Assembly (NCBI RefSeq): GCF_025452195.1
Contig: NZ_CP104973.1
Location: forward strand, 3,579,001-3,643,000
Source of the DNA: Phyllobacterium zundukense
Lineage (GTDB): Bacteria > Pseudomonadota > Alphaproteobacteria > Rhizobiales > Rhizobiaceae
Length of the DNA: 64,000 nucleotides
Direction: 5' to 3'
Shown here: positions 33,350 through 42,815 of the stretch, one piece after another
Numbering within the stretch: the first letter of the stretch is position 1
Layout of the letters: each line of letters opens with the position of its first letter
Made by a program: the position numbers and the translations under genes
Notes under the pieces: model-generated
What the model was told of the DNA's origin: nothing
The model's database searches: none
What the model saw: the letters and a program-made list of their open reading frames with translations, nothing else

Positions 33350-33940
33350 CTACGGACGCCCCGCAGGCTGATCCTGCGGAAACTTGTCGTCATGGACGAT
33401 TGCTGCGGCTTGGTCGAGGTCGTCTCTCACCTCGAAACCGATCCAGTGACCGTCCATCAGATGTGTTTGCCTCGCACAGGCCAGGAAATATTCTCCGGAC
33501 TGCATAGCGACAAAGTTGATTTGCCTTCGCTCATTGTATTTGATTCCCTCTGGCGGATCGGTATACGCCCCCCAGACAGCATCCTTGGCCGTCAACTTCA
33601 CCGGCATTTCTGACTGAGCATAGACCCTGGTCACCATCAGGCTATGCGGGAAAGACAAGGAGCCATTGATGAACGTGATCTCTACTGACCAATCCGTTGG
33701 GACGATTATGGTAAGATTGCCGCCCCAGTATCCGTTGAAATCGATAATGTCGGTCCGGATGTCGTCCCTGCGATACCGTTCGACCTGATTCCAGTCGGCA
33801 ACAATCTCTATCGCCACGGTTTTTGCTCCGGGTACGTTCTTGATCCAGCTCGGTACGAAAGGCTCGGCGGCCAGTGCAATTCCAGGCAACAGTCCCAAAA
33901 CGATGAAGGCGAGAAAGGCAATATGGGCACGGCACTCCAT
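33350..33940 (-). CDS. Sulfocyanin-like blue copper protein
   Basis: A 196-residue exported protein: signal peptide (MECRAHIAFLAFIVLGLLPG, cleaved near ALA), then a cupredoxin domain. The sequence NGYWGGNLTIIVPTDWSVEI, then TFINGSLSFPHSLMV and finally EYFLACARQTHLMDGHWIGF resembles sulfocyanin. The type I copper ligands would be His (FPHS), Cys (LACARQ) and His/Met in THLMDGH. Sulfocyanins are best known from Archaea; bacterial relatives are thought to act as periplasmic electron carriers. Start chosen with GGAGGAG 8 nt upstream. No oxidase genes are adjacent. Confidence 0.72.
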   Translation of the reverse strand: MECRAHIAFLAFIVLGLLPGIALAAEPFVPSWIKNVPGAKTVAIEIVADWNQVERYRRDDIRTDIIDFNGYWGGNLTIIVPTDWSVEITFINGSLSFPHSLMVTRVYAQSEMPVKLTAKDAVWGAYTDPPEGIKYNERRQINFVAMQSGEYFLACARQTHLMDGHWIGFEVRDDLDQAAAIVHDDKFPQDQPAGRP

Positions 33941-34245
33941 CGCAGAGCTCCTCCCGAGCGCGATATAGACCAATCCAACGAAAGTACTCTCAAATGAAGT
34001 GCTACACCAGCAAGCGCACATTAGTCGCAAACTTTGAGCACTAAACCGTCATGTCCAGTTCTGTGCTTCGAAGGGTCAAGCTCCTCGAGGATATTGACCG
34101 CTGTTGGCCCCAAGCGGACTAAGCATATCGTTAACTCAGAAGCCTTGCGCACTGTACGATGGCCCTTGGTGGGCCATGAGACGATCGTGCGGATTGGCTG
34201 CCAGTACCCCTTGTCGGAAGAGCACTCCTCTCTTACGATGTAACA
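33941..34245. other. 305-nt divergent intergenic region
   Basis: Lies between the copper protein (minus) and a methyltransferase (plus). A hairpin ATGGCCC-ttggt-GGGCCAT occurs at about 34161-34179. Otherwise no coding frame or known regulatory motif was recognised. Confidence 0.35.
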
Positions 34246-35025
34246 ATGTTACAATCAGTCAGTGGAGCGCCGGCCAATCCGGCCAATTCAGCAAGCCCTC
34301 GATTTTTTGAGAGCGCCGGCATCAGAACGGGATCGCGCGTCCTCGATATCGGCTGTGGGAACGGTGATCTTAGCCGGTTCGTCGCGAGGCTGGCCGGGCC
34401 GCAGGGCGAGGTTGTTGCAGTTGACAGTAGCGAAGCGGCGCTGGCACTGGCACGTGCCGCAGGAGGTGAACCCGATGCGGCGCCGATCACTTATCACGCG
34501 GTCGATCTGGCGGACGATCTGCACGATCTCGGTCGCTTCGATGTGATCGTCGGACGCCGTGTTCTGATGTATCTCCCAGACGCTTCCGCCACGCTCGTTC
34601 GGCTGGTCGGACTTGCGAAACCTGGGGCGATACTGGCCTTTCAGGAACACGCGCGCGCCAGTCTTCCCTTCGGTCTTGCAGCCCTTCCTCTGCATCAACG
34701 TCTTTACGACTGGATATGGGACACAGTTGCGGCCGAGGGCGGCGACGTGACACTTGGTCTGCGCCTCGTTGAACAGATGCGCTCGCAGGGGCTTTCGATC
34801 GCTCAGGCACGCAACGAAGGCGTTCTGATCCAGCTCGGTGAACCTTCCTTCCTCCCGACCCTCATGCGGATCATGCTGCCACGCTTGATCGAACATCGTG
34901 TTGCCTCGGCGGAAGAGGTTCAACCCGATACTCTCGCACAACGTATCGAGGATGAACATCGTGCTGTCGGCGGCACGATCGTCTGGGATCAGGCCTTTCT
35001 CGTGGCGGGGCAGGTCACGGGCTAA
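34246..35025 (+). CDS. Class I SAM-dependent methyltransferase
   Basis: A 259-residue methyltransferase. Motif I is VLDIGCGNGDLSRFVARL (about residues 33-50), followed by the acidic VVAVDSSEAALALAR and the motif II-like YHAVDLADDLHDLGRFDVIV. The rest is helical (LPTLMRIMLPRLIEHRV). Substrate cannot be inferred. The start context has no strong ribosome binding site. Its stop overlaps by 4 nt the convergent exonuclease gene. Confidence 0.8.
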   Translation: MLQSVSGAPANPANSASPRFFESAGIRTGSRVLDIGCGNGDLSRFVARLAGPQGEVVAVDSSEAALALARAAGGEPDAAPITYHAVDLADDLHDLGRFDVIVGRRVLMYLPDASATLVRLVGLAKPGAILAFQEHARASLPFGLAALPLHQRLYDWIWDTVAAEGGDVTLGLRLVEQMRSQGLSIAQARNEGVLIQLGEPSFLPTLMRIMLPRLIEHRVASAEEVQPDTLAQRIEDEHRAVGGTIVWDQAFLVAGQVTG

Positions 35026-35666
35026 CCTGCAATGTCCGCGATTGGCGCCATTTGCGGTAGATCGAAAACTTCGGGCTGAAGTTTCCCCGCCTTCATTAGA
35101 TGTCGCAACGTGTACGAGATTGATAGCGCGTCATCGAGCGCGTCATGCCCCTGCAATGGAGGATGTTCGACACCGTAGTAGTCGGCCAGCTTGTTGCTAG
35201 GCGTCTTCGCCAAATCTTCTATCGGCATCCCCGCTGCGACAAGAAGCTTGACAGCGTTGTCAAACCGCTGGGCGGGAATTGGCGGCTGTAGTCCTGCTAC
35301 ATAGCAACTGATAGCGATCATATTTAGTTCGTCCTTGCCCCAAGACCAAAACCGCGCACCATCCGAGAAGCTGTCCAAGGCGGCGAGGCCATCCTGCAGC
35401 GTTACGCCCTCGGAATCCATGTTGCCCTCGGTGATGCCCGTCAGGTTGGTGAAGTAGGGACCAAGCGGGTATCTTTTACCAAAACGATCGATGGGTCGAA
35501 CGTACGATTTAAGCGTATCCAGGATTGGAAAATCGCCTTCAAGGCCAAGTTTGACGGCTCCGATTTGCGCAATGACAGGATCGGGATCGATGGCTGCGCA
35601 CCAAAACCGGCTTTGCGACCCCTGAATGCACAGAAACTCACAGTCGAACACGATTGCTGTCTTCAT
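35022..35666 (-). CDS. DEDDh 3'-5' exonuclease (RNase T / DnaQ-like)
   Basis: A 214-residue exonuclease-fold protein. The DEDDh residues are visible: FDCEFL (Exo I, D-x-E), a middle Asp around FWSWGKDELNMI (Exo II), and QGHDALDDALS (Exo III, His and Asp). Such enzymes trim DNA or RNA 3' ends. The N-terminal MKTAIVFDCEFLCIQ sets the start, with GGAGCAGG upstream. Length suits a stand-alone exonuclease; no polymerase partner is adjacent. Confidence 0.82.
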   Translation of the reverse strand: MKTAIVFDCEFLCIQGSQSRFWCAAIDPDPVIAQIGAVKLGLEGDFPILDTLKSYVRPIDRFGKRYPLGPYFTNLTGITEGNMDSEGVTLQDGLAALDSFSDGARFWSWGKDELNMIAISCYVAGLQPPIPAQRFDNAVKLLVAAGMPIEDLAKTPSNKLADYYGVEHPPLQGHDALDDALSISYTLRHLMKAGKLQPEVFDLPQMAPIADIAG

Positions 35667-35907
35667 TATTCCTGCTCCATTCGTCGAGTCGCAGAATATC
35701 GAGTTAGCGAAGCGTCGCAATGACCGCAATTGGCGCAAGCAGACTGTTGAGGGCAATCCGTCGCTGACCGGTAGTGAAGCGGACATCGCCAATTTGTGGC
35801 GTCTGGATTGAGTACACGCCCCTAATTAATTTTAGTGAGGCCACGGTTTATTGAGGAGAAATAACGGTTTCCGCACAATACAGACAAACGAATCGGGGAC
35901 CAGTGAT

Positions 35908-36060
35908 ATGCGGAATCGCGACATTGAACCTTTGGAACTTCGGGACTTCCTGATCATGGCTGTGTTGCTGGCAGCCGTCTTGTTTGTGTTGTGGGGAACT
36001 GTTCTGACTATCGGAAACACCCGGCATAATTTCGAGGTTCAGCCGGTCGTTGCGCGCTAG
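35908..36060 (+). CDS. Small single-pass membrane protein, 50 residues
   Basis: ATG 35908 follows GGGGACC. The peptide has a charged N terminus (MRNRDIEPLELRDF), one transmembrane helix (LIMAVLLAAVLFVLWGTVLT) and a polar tail. No family recognised; a frame start at 35851 would add 19 polar residues. Located between the exonuclease and a family C palindrome. Confidence 0.5.
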   Translation: MRNRDIEPLELRDFLIMAVLLAAVLFVLWGTVLTIGNTRHNFEVQPVVAR

Positions 36061-36130
36061 TCTAGCGAGTTTCGGTTTTTGACTGAACATACCGGCGTCC
36101 GCCACCTCTGCTTCATCTCATGCCCGACCG

Positions 36131-36245
36131 CTCCGTCATCCTCGGGCTTGACCCGAGGACCCACACTTTCCTGTGGCAACAAGAAATGCGGTGTGTGATT
36201 TGAGCGCGAGAATGGGTCCTCGGGTCAAGCCCGAGGATGACGGAG
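36131..36245. repeat. Palindromic element, family C, unrelated centre
   Basis: Perfect 33-bp inverted arms (36131-36163 and 36213-36245) with the core CGTCATCCTCGGGCTTGACC and a 49-nt centre unlike those at 14.2-14.9 kb. It lies just downstream of the methyltransferase gene ending at 36280 and may end its transcript. Confidence 0.85.
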
Positions 36246-36279
36246 AGGGAGGCGCGGTTCAGTCAAAACCTGAGACGTG

Positions 36280-37092
36280 CTACCGCACGGCGGCGACAAT
36301 GTGGGCCCTCATCCCGCCCTCGATGACGCCGTTTCCAAACCGTTGCATCAAGGCCTGTTCTGCATGTTCGGTGGCGGCCTCGAGACCGGCCGGCGAGCGG
36401 CCTTCGATCTCCATTCGCAACGGCGTTCCCTGGCAAAGTGCGGTCGCCGCATCGCGCGCAGACTTCGCACGGCTGGTCTTGTCGAGCGTTTCAATGCTGA
36501 TCGACCTGAAACCCGCGGCCGACAATTCGTCGCGGATCGTCTTCTGATCCCAGTAACCGTGTGGCGTCCTTGCCATGAAACGAGGCGGGTCGTCCGGAAA
36601 CATCTCTTCCAGCGCGTTTGTCACCACTTGGGTGAAATCACTGGTGGTCAGCTTGTCCCAGACATTGAAAAAATAATGTCCACCGGGCTTCAGGACGCGG
36701 TAGGCTTCCTTATGCCCCTGGACCTTGTTCGGGTAGAACATGACCCCGAATTGACACGCTACGACATCGAACATTTGCGGCTCGAAGGGGAGCGCGAGGG
36801 CATCCGCTTGCAGCCAGACGATGCGACTATCGTCGGACTGCCTCGAACTTGCCCGATCAAGCATCGGCTGGTTGAGATCCGATGCAACGATCCGTGTGTC
36901 TGCATCGAGCCGGGAAGCCATGGCCCGCGTGAGGACACCGGTGCCGGCGGCGATCTCCAGCACGTTTTGCGGCTTGAATTGAGCCACCCGGTCGGCAAGA
37001 TCCTGCGCATAGGGCTCAAAGATCATCGGCACAACGAGCCGGTCGTAAATTTCCGGAATTGCCCCCGCGAAAATTTTGTCTGTCGCTACCAT
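36280..37092 (-). CDS. Class I SAM-dependent methyltransferase
   Basis: A 270-residue methyltransferase with motif I VLEIAAGTGVLTRAMASRL, an acidic ASDLNQPMLD and the motif VACQFGVMFYPNK, followed by AYRVLKPGGHYFFNVWDKL. This is the UbiE/Coq5-like pattern typical of small-molecule methyltransferases. ATG 37092 is preferred (GGGAG about 7 nt upstream); a GTG at 37116 would add eight residues. Substrate unknown; no pathway genes adjacent. Confidence 0.82.
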   Translation of the reverse strand: MVATDKIFAGAIPEIYDRLVVPMIFEPYAQDLADRVAQFKPQNVLEIAAGTGVLTRAMASRLDADTRIVASDLNQPMLDRASSRQSDDSRIVWLQADALALPFEPQMFDVVACQFGVMFYPNKVQGHKEAYRVLKPGGHYFFNVWDKLTTSDFTQVVTNALEEMFPDDPPRFMARTPHGYWDQKTIRDELSAAGFRSISIETLDKTSRAKSARDAATALCQGTPLRMEIEGRSPAGLEAATEHAEQALMQRFGNGVIEGGMRAHIVAAVR

Positions 37093-37246
37093 TGGCTGTC
37101 TCCCGCCGTTCGACACGGCTGAATATCATACGCTCCCGAGAGCCACTGCGGAAGCGCCGCGCTGGATGAACTGACGGCGAGAAATTGACTGGACGGAGAC
37201 CGCGATCCCGCTGACGTTTTGCAAAGCGTTCAGAGGCTCGCCCGAC

Positions 37247-38002
37247 TTATCCGTCTCCCTTCGGTTGCGGAGGGTTGGCGGCAGGGCCATAATTGTCGTG
37301 AAGACGCCACCACGTGTAGGGATCGCCCTGAGGACGCCCGGGCGGCACGTCCTGCCAGGTCTCCTGCCGGCCCAACGGCGTCATGTCGAGAAATGACCAG
37401 ACGGGACCTATTTCTTCAATGCCGCGTCCGTTCAGGAAATACGTGCGGAAAATACGTTCACCGCGCCGGATGAAGACATTGATGCCAAACATTTCTTCAA
37501 CATTGAAATCCTGAGAGAACCGCTCGTCGGGCAGCGAATAGAAAGGAATATGGTTCCATCCCATCCGTTGGCGCAGGCTCTTGATCTTGTCGACAGGAGC
37601 AGCAGTGACGAAGGCGAGGGTCGTGTCGCGTGCTGCAAGATGGGCAGGATGAACGACAGTGTCAGCAAACAGCGAGCAACCGCTGCACGCCCCATCCGGC
37701 CAATTCTCGACATCGGGCGCATAGAAGAAACGATAGACGATTAGCTGTCGTCGTCCTTCGAACAGCCCCAGCAGATCCATATCGCCATCTGGGCCTGTGA
37801 ATTTGTAATTGCGGTCTACTTCGGTCACCGGCAGGAGCCTGCGCTTGGCGGCCAGGCGGTCCTTGGCCTTCATCAAGGCCTTTTCCTCCACGAGCAGCTT
37901 CTCGCGGGCAACGTTCCATTCATCTTCTGAAACCACATCGAGGTCGCCAACGGGTTCGCGCATCGACGGAGCCAGGAGTCCGGGACCTTCTTGTCGAGCC
38001 AT
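37247..38002 (-). CDS. DUF899 thioredoxin-like protein
   Basis: A 251-residue DUF899 protein with a thioredoxin-like fold. Typical segments are EEWNVAREKLLVEEKALMK-like (here EDEWNVAREKLLVEEKALMK) and RRLLPVTEVDRNYKFTGPDG. Others are FFYAPDVENWPDGACSGCSL with a CxxC pair, and GWNHIPFYSLPDERFSQDF. The CSGC pair suggests redox activity, but the family has no settled reaction. ATG 38002 has GGAGGAG upstream. Neighbours give no pathway clue. Confidence 0.88.
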   Translation of the reverse strand: MARQEGPGLLAPSMREPVGDLDVVSEDEWNVAREKLLVEEKALMKAKDRLAAKRRLLPVTEVDRNYKFTGPDGDMDLLGLFEGRRQLIVYRFFYAPDVENWPDGACSGCSLFADTVVHPAHLAARDTTLAFVTAAPVDKIKSLRQRMGWNHIPFYSLPDERFSQDFNVEEMFGINVFIRRGERIFRTYFLNGRGIEEIGPVWSFLDMTPLGRQETWQDVPPGRPQGDPYTWWRLHDNYGPAANPPQPKGDG

Positions 38003-38204
38003 ATTCTCCTCCGCTGAAGTGTTGCCTGTTTGCATGCAACGGCTATGCAACACGCCGGTTCCAAGCGAATGAAATTGTCTGCGGTTCGAAGCTTCAACTC
38101 TCTCTGAGCATGACCGTCAGCTTTCCATCCCGAAACCAACTCTCGAAAGCTGTCTGACCGAAATCCACTCAATCCCGGTCAGTCCCGGTTTATGGGTTCA
38201 CGAC

Positions 38205-39116
38205 CTAGTTGGCCGCATTCACCAAATCGTCCCAGGTCTTCACCTTATCCTGCCCGTCAAGAAACGGCATGACGGTCTCTGCCAGCTCCGGCGCAAAGAA
38301 AATGTCGTAATGCGTGCGGTTGGGGATGATGGCGAGGCGGTTCTGCGACATGGTCTCGCGCATCCAGCCCGCATCTCTGAGCCCGCCGCCGAGCAGCTGG
38401 TAGAATTTGACCACATGTTCGGGACGGTACATGTCGCTATCGGCAAACACCAACATTACCGGCATCTTCAGTTTCGCGACGTCGGCGGAATAATCGTAGG
38501 GCTTGCGCATGAAATCACCCATCGCGCCAAGGAGCCGGGGGAAGTCCTCGGGTTTCGGAGCGACGGCGACATAGGATTTGTACATGGGCGTCTCCTTCAT
38601 CATGTCGGCCATGCCTGCACCCACAGCCGCCTGCATCTTGATCATTTCAGGATAGAACCCGTCCTGCGCATAGCCTGCCGAAACCAGCGCCACGCGATCG
38701 ACAATTTCGGGGTGCTGTACGGCCAGCCGGAACGCTACACCGCCGCCGAACGAATAGCCAAGAACGTCGGCCTTGTCGTGGCCAAGCGACTTCAGGATCG
38801 CCGCCATGTCGTCACCCATCGCTTCAAGGCTCATCGGACGATTGCCGAGCTCGGTGCGGCCATGGCCCTGCAGGTCGACAGCGATAACCTGCCGACCTTC
38901 GATGAGGCGCGGCATGATCGGCTGGAACATATCGGTGGATCCAAGCCCACCATGCAGCAGAAGCAGCGGCTTGCCTGCACCTTCTCCCTGTATTTCATAG
39001 TAGTAGTTGATGCCACCTGCTTCGACGTGCCCGCTTTTTACCGCGGGCGCGGCGTGAGCCGATGTGATGGTCAATGCAACCGCCGCAACTGCAATGAGGC
39101 TTGAAAGAATTTTCAT
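38205..39116 (-). CDS. Secreted alpha/beta hydrolase
   Basis: A 303-residue exported alpha/beta hydrolase: signal peptide MKILSSLIAVAAVALTITSA (cleaved after HAA), then LLLLHGGLGSTDMFQPI and VIAVDLQGHGRTELG. The nucleophile elbow is VLGYSFGGGVAF, Asp is in MLVFADSDMYRPEHV and His in IPNRTHYDIF. It resembles the pimeloyl or 3-oxoadipate enol-lactone hydrolase group, but substrate is open. Start with GAGGAG 6 nt upstream. It is divergent from the molybdenum hydroxylase operon and might act in the same pathway (inference only). Confidence 0.84.
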   Translation of the reverse strand: MKILSSLIAVAAVALTITSAHAAPAVKSGHVEAGGINYYYEIQGEGAGKPLLLLHGGLGSTDMFQPIMPRLIEGRQVIAVDLQGHGRTELGNRPMSLEAMGDDMAAILKSLGHDKADVLGYSFGGGVAFRLAVQHPEIVDRVALVSAGYAQDGFYPEMIKMQAAVGAGMADMMKETPMYKSYVAVAPKPEDFPRLLGAMGDFMRKPYDYSADVAKLKMPVMLVFADSDMYRPEHVVKFYQLLGGGLRDAGWMRETMSQNRLAIIPNRTHYDIFFAPELAETVMPFLDGQDKVKTWDDLVNAAN

Positions 39117-39358
39117 GTTCGTCTCCTCGGACAATGGAACTTATGTGAGCCAATGCAGTTAAGACGAACAGCAACCAGAGCACCCGACAGCCTCTCGAAA
39201 ATTTTTTCGGGCTGGCGAGCTGCTTTCTGGTTCTGGTAGCAGAAACGTGTCTTGACCCCTCGCCGGACACCTACCATGTTCGATGCAGCCTGGACGCTCA
39301 GGACAGACCAACTCAAGCCAGCACGCCCCACGTGCGCAGCCAGATGCGGGACACGAAC

Positions 39359-39817
39359 ATGATCACCTTCAAACTCAATGGACAAGAACGGACCTTCGAC
39401 GGGGATCCCGAGACCCCGTTGCTTTGGGTCATACGCGATTTCGAAAAGCTCACCGGCACGAAATATGGATGCGGCATTGCCCAGTGCGGCGCCTGCACGG
39501 TCCATATGGACGGCACCTCGCGCCGCAGTTGCATCACGCCGATATCAACGGTCGAAGGATCGGACGTCGTGACCATCGAAGGCATCGAAGGCAAGGAAGC
39601 CGAGGCCATTCACAAAGCCTGGGTTGCGATCGACGTGCCGCAATGCGGGTACTGTCAATCCGGACAAATCATGTCGGCCGTAGCGCTTCTGCAAACGACG
39701 CCGAAACCGACCGATGATGATATCGACGGCGCGATGGCGGGCAATATCTGCCGCTGCGCTACCTATCACCGTATCCGGCAGGCGATCCATAACGCCGCCG
39801 ACACGATGGAGGGCTAA
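39359..39817 (+). CDS. Molybdenum hydroxylase [2Fe-2S] subunit (isoquinoline 1-oxidoreductase alpha-like)
   Basis: The small iron-sulfur subunit of a xanthine-oxidase-family enzyme, 152 residues. The plant-type ferredoxin cluster is GTKYGCGIAQCGACTVHMDG, and the second, helical cluster is PQCGYCQSGQIM with NICRCATYHRI. Together they pass electrons from the molybdenum centre. It is the first of three genes; the molybdopterin subunit starts 3 nt after its stop. ATG 39359 fits the family start MITFKLNGQ; earlier ATGs at 39332 and 39344 are less likely. Confidence 0.93.
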   Translation: MITFKLNGQERTFDGDPETPLLWVIRDFEKLTGTKYGCGIAQCGACTVHMDGTSRRSCITPISTVEGSDVVTIEGIEGKEAEAIHKAWVAIDVPQCGYCQSGQIMSAVALLQTTPKPTDDDIDGAMAGNICRCATYHRIRQAIHNAADTMEG

Positions 39818-39820
39818 GCG

Positions 39821-41977
39821 ATGACCATTCACACCATCAAAACGACACGCCGGTCCTTCCTCGCAGGTGCGGGGCTCGTCATCGGCTTCACGCTCGCGCC
39901 AAAAGTGTTTTCTGCTCAAGCACTCGAAGGTGTCCAGGCTGGCGGCGCGGAAACGCTTTCGCCAATGAACGCCTTCGTCAAGATCGGCGCTGACGATACG
40001 GTCACCGTGCTGTCGAAGCATATCGAATTTGGCCAGGGTCCCTTCACCGGATTGGCAACGATCGTCGCTGAAGAGCTCGATGCGGACTGGAGCCAGATGC
40101 GTGCGGTGCATTCGCCGGCGGATGACAAGATATACGCCAACCTTGCCTTTGGGCTCCAGGGCACCGGCGGCTCGACCTCCATTGCCAATTCCTACGAGCA
40201 GCTTCGCAAGGCGGGCGCCACAGCCCGCGCCATGCTGGTATCCGCTGCGGCAGCGGAATGGAACGTTCCGGCAAGCGAGATCACGGTTTCGAAAGGCCGC
40301 ATCAAACATGTCGCCTCCGGCAAGGAAAGCGGCTTCGGCGCGCTGGCTGCCAAGGCAGCGACGCAGACCCCGCCTGCCGAACCCGCACTGAAAGACCCGA
40401 AGGATTTCGTGCTCATCGGGCAGGAGCTTCCAAAGCTCGATACGCTCGGCAAGACCAACGGCACCGCCGTTTATACGCTCGATATAACTGCCGACAACAT
40501 GCTCTATGCAGTCGTCGAGCATCCCGCGCATTTTGGTGCGACGGTCAAATCCTTTGACGACAGCGAGGCGCGCAAGGTGCCGGGCGTCGTCGATGTCAAA
40601 CAGGTACCGCAAGGTGTCGCGGTTTACGCCGACAACACCTTTGCCGCATTGAAGGGCCGCGCCGCCGTGAAGGTCGAATGGGATCTTTCCAAGGCCGAAA
40701 CCCGATCAAGCGACCAGTTGACGGCGGACTACACCAAGATGTTCGCGGAAAAGGGCCTTGAGGCCACGAATAACGGCGATGTCGACAAGGCATTCAGCGG
40801 CCAGGGCGTGCAATCGCTCGAAGCAACGATGGTTTTTCCGTTCCTCGCGCATGCGCCCATGGAGCCGCTCGACGCGGTGTTCATCAAGAGAGCCGATGGA
40901 TCGGTCGATGTCTATAACGGCGCGCAATTCCCCGGGATGGACCAGAAAACCGCTGCAAAGGTCTTGAACCTCGATCCTGCGAAAGTCCGGCTGAACACGC
41001 AAATCACCGGCGGCAGCTTTGGGCGCAAGGCGCAGTTCGGCTCGCCATATATGCAGGAGGCCGCGGCTGTTTTCGGCGCAACCGACGGCAGGCGCCCGTT
41101 GAAGCACATGTGGACGCGCGAGGACGACATTCGCGGCGGCTACTACCGGCCTATGTATGTGCACAAGATGCGCGGCGCGATGGATGCCGATGGCCAGATC
41201 GTCGGCTGGGACCAGACAATCGTCGGCCAGTCGATCATGGGCAAGGCTGACCTCGACGAAAGTTCGGTCGAAGGCGCTTCGAACCTGCCCTACACAATTC
41301 CAAACCTGCGCGTGATTTCGCACAATACCAAGCTGGAGGTACCGCCATTGTGGTGGCGCTCGGTCGGGCATACGCATACGGGCTTCGCGGTCGAGACCTT
41401 TGTCGATGAATTGCTGCAGAAGGTCGGCAAGGATCCTGTCGACGGCCGGCTGGCGCTTTTGAGCAAAGAGCCCCGTCATGTGGGAACACTCAAGAAGGTC
41501 GCCGAAATGGCCGATTGGGGTTCGCCAGTGCCTGAGGGACGCCAGCGCGGCGTCGCAATCGTCAAGAGCTTCGACAGCTATGTCGCGCAGATCGTCGAGA
41601 TTTCGCTCGGTGAAGATGGCGCGCCCCGCGTGCACAAGGTGTGGTGTGCCGTCGATTGCGGTGTTGCGGTCAATCCCAATGTCATCGCGGCACAGATGGA
41701 AGGCGGCATTGGCTACGGTCTCGGCGCGGTGCTGTTCGATGCTATCACGCTTGGAGATGGCGGCAAGATCGTCCAGTCCAACTTCCACGACTACCGGTCA
41801 TTGCGCATCAACGAGATGCCGGCGGTCGAAGTCGCGATCATCCCATCTACCGAAAAACCGACCGGTGTCGGCGAACCGGGTGTACCCCCGGTCGGCCCCG
41901 CGGTTGCCAATGCATGGCGGCGACTGACCAATAATCCTGTCCGGCAGCTGCCGATCGTCAACGTGCTTTCAGCTTGA
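39821..41977 (+). CDS. Molybdenum hydroxylase molybdopterin subunit (isoquinoline 1-oxidoreductase beta-like)
   Basis: A 718-residue large subunit that binds molybdopterin cytosine dinucleotide and hydroxylates N-heterocycles or oxidises aldehydes. A Tat signal is at the N terminus ([16 protein letters not shown]). Cofactor-contact segments include [53 protein letters not shown] and [20 protein letters not shown] with the catalytic Glu in VGEPG. Twin-arginine export of the assembled complex implies a periplasmic enzyme. It is 3 nt downstream of the iron-sulfur gene and 11 nt upstream of the cytochrome gene. Substrate unknown. Confidence 0.93.
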   Translation: MTIHTIKTTRRSFLAGAGLVIGFTLAPKVFSAQALEGVQAGGAETLSPMNAFVKIGADDTVTVLSKHIEFGQGPFTGLATIVAEELDADWSQMRAVHSPADDKIYANLAFGLQGTGGSTSIANSYEQLRKAGATARAMLVSAAAAEWNVPASEITVSKGRIKHVASGKESGFGALAAKAATQTPPAEPALKDPKDFVLIGQELPKLDTLGKTNGTAVYTLDITADNMLYAVVEHPAHFGATVKSFDDSEARKVPGVVDVKQVPQGVAVYADNTFAALKGRAAVKVEWDLSKAETRSSDQLTADYTKMFAEKGLEATNNGDVDKAFSGQGVQSLEATMVFPFLAHAPMEPLDAVFIKRADGSVDVYNGAQFPGMDQKTAAKVLNLDPAKVRLNTQITGGSFGRKAQFGSPYMQEAAAVFGATDGRRPLKHMWTREDDIRGGYYRPMYVHKMRGAMDADGQIVGWDQTIVGQSIMGKADLDESSVEGASNLPYTIPNLRVISHNTKLEVPPLWWRSVGHTHTGFAVETFVDELLQKVGKDPVDGRLALLSKEPRHVGTLKKVAEMADWGSPVPEGRQRGVAIVKSFDSYVAQIVEISLGEDGAPRVHKVWCAVDCGVAVNPNVIAAQMEGGIGYGLGAVLFDAITLGDGGKIVQSNFHDYRSLRINEMPAVEVAIIPSTEKPTGVGEPGVPPVGPAVANAWRRLTNNPVRQLPIVNVLSA

Positions 41978-41988
41978 GGGGACGCAGG

Positions 41989-42639
41989 ATGAAACGCAAC
42001 ATCGCTTACATCTCGCTCGCAATGTGTCTTGCGGTCAATGGCGGGCTTGCCGTCTCGAGTATTTCGCTCGCCCAGGACAAGCCCGCGGTGGCAAAAGAGG
42101 AGCTCAAGCCCGCATCGTCCTTCCAATCAATCACTGACGAAAAGCAGCGATCAGTTGCGCTTTTCGAGGAGGCCGGCAAGGTCATCGAGCATCCGCGCTG
42201 TGTCAATTGCCATCCGGCAACTGACAGGCCGCTGCAGGATATTTCCATGCATCCGCACCAGCCGCCGGTATCCCGCGGTGAAGGCGGCATGGGCATGCCC
42301 GGAATGCAGTGCAACACCTGCCACGGAGCCGAGAATGTGAAAGTCATCGGGCAAGCCGAGACGATCAAGAGCATTCCCGGCAATCCGAACTGGCATCTCG
42401 CCCCCATCGAAATGGCCTGGGAGGGCAAGTCTCTCGGCGCCATCTGCAACCAGATCAAGGATCCGCAGCGCAATGGCGGCAAGAACCTGGACGAGATCGT
42501 CGAGCACATGGCGCATGACGATCTCGTTGGCTGGGGTTGGCATCCGGGCGACGGCCGGGAGCCTGTACCCGGAACGCAGGAAGCCTTCGGCGAACTGATC
42601 AAGGCCTGGGTCGCGACCGGCGCCGCCTGCCCGTCGTAA
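41989..42639 (+). CDS. Diheme c-type cytochrome of the molybdenum hydroxylase operon
   Basis: A 216-residue exported cytochrome: signal peptide [20 protein letters not shown] (cleaved near SLAQ), two heme c attachment sites, [12 protein letters not shown] and CNTCHGAEN. Methionine-rich MGMPGMQ and later His residues could be axial ligands. It follows the large subunit by 11 nt and is commonly annotated as an isoquinoline 1-oxidoreductase subunit. It most likely carries electrons from the molybdenum enzyme to the respiratory chain, in place of an FAD subunit. Confidence 0.88.
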   Translation: MKRNIAYISLAMCLAVNGGLAVSSISLAQDKPAVAKEELKPASSFQSITDEKQRSVALFEEAGKVIEHPRCVNCHPATDRPLQDISMHPHQPPVSRGEGGMGMPGMQCNTCHGAENVKVIGQAETIKSIPGNPNWHLAPIEMAWEGKSLGAICNQIKDPQRNGGKNLDEIVEHMAHDDLVGWGWHPGDGREPVPGTQEAFGELIKAWVATGAACPS

Positions 42640-42679
42640 GTTGCGCTGGAGAATTTCGGGTTTCGGTGGACGCTACTCT

Positions 42680-42800
42680 GCCACCCCACCCCGAACCTTC
42701 GGTCCGACCCTCCCCATCAAGGGGAGGGTAAAGAGCCGACAGGACCAAGCGCCCACCTCCCCCTTGATGGGGCAGCGAAGCTGCGGGTGGGAGTGTTTCA
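42680..42800. repeat. GC-rich dispersed hairpin element
   Basis: Begins CCACCCCACCCCGAACCTTC, has an 8-bp hairpin CCCTCCCC-atcaa-GGGGAGGG at 42708-42728, a second hairpin-prone block CCTCCCCCTTGATGGGG, and ends GCGGGTGGGAG. Similar elements are widespread in Rhizobiales (recollection). It lies between the convergent cytochrome and decarboxylase genes and may work as a bidirectional terminator. Confidence 0.65.
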
Positions 42801-42815
42801 TGCCCCCTCGAAACC

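Noticed and set aside
36277..37122. Plus-strand 281-codon frame
   Set aside because: Antisense to a methyltransferase with clear SAM motifs.
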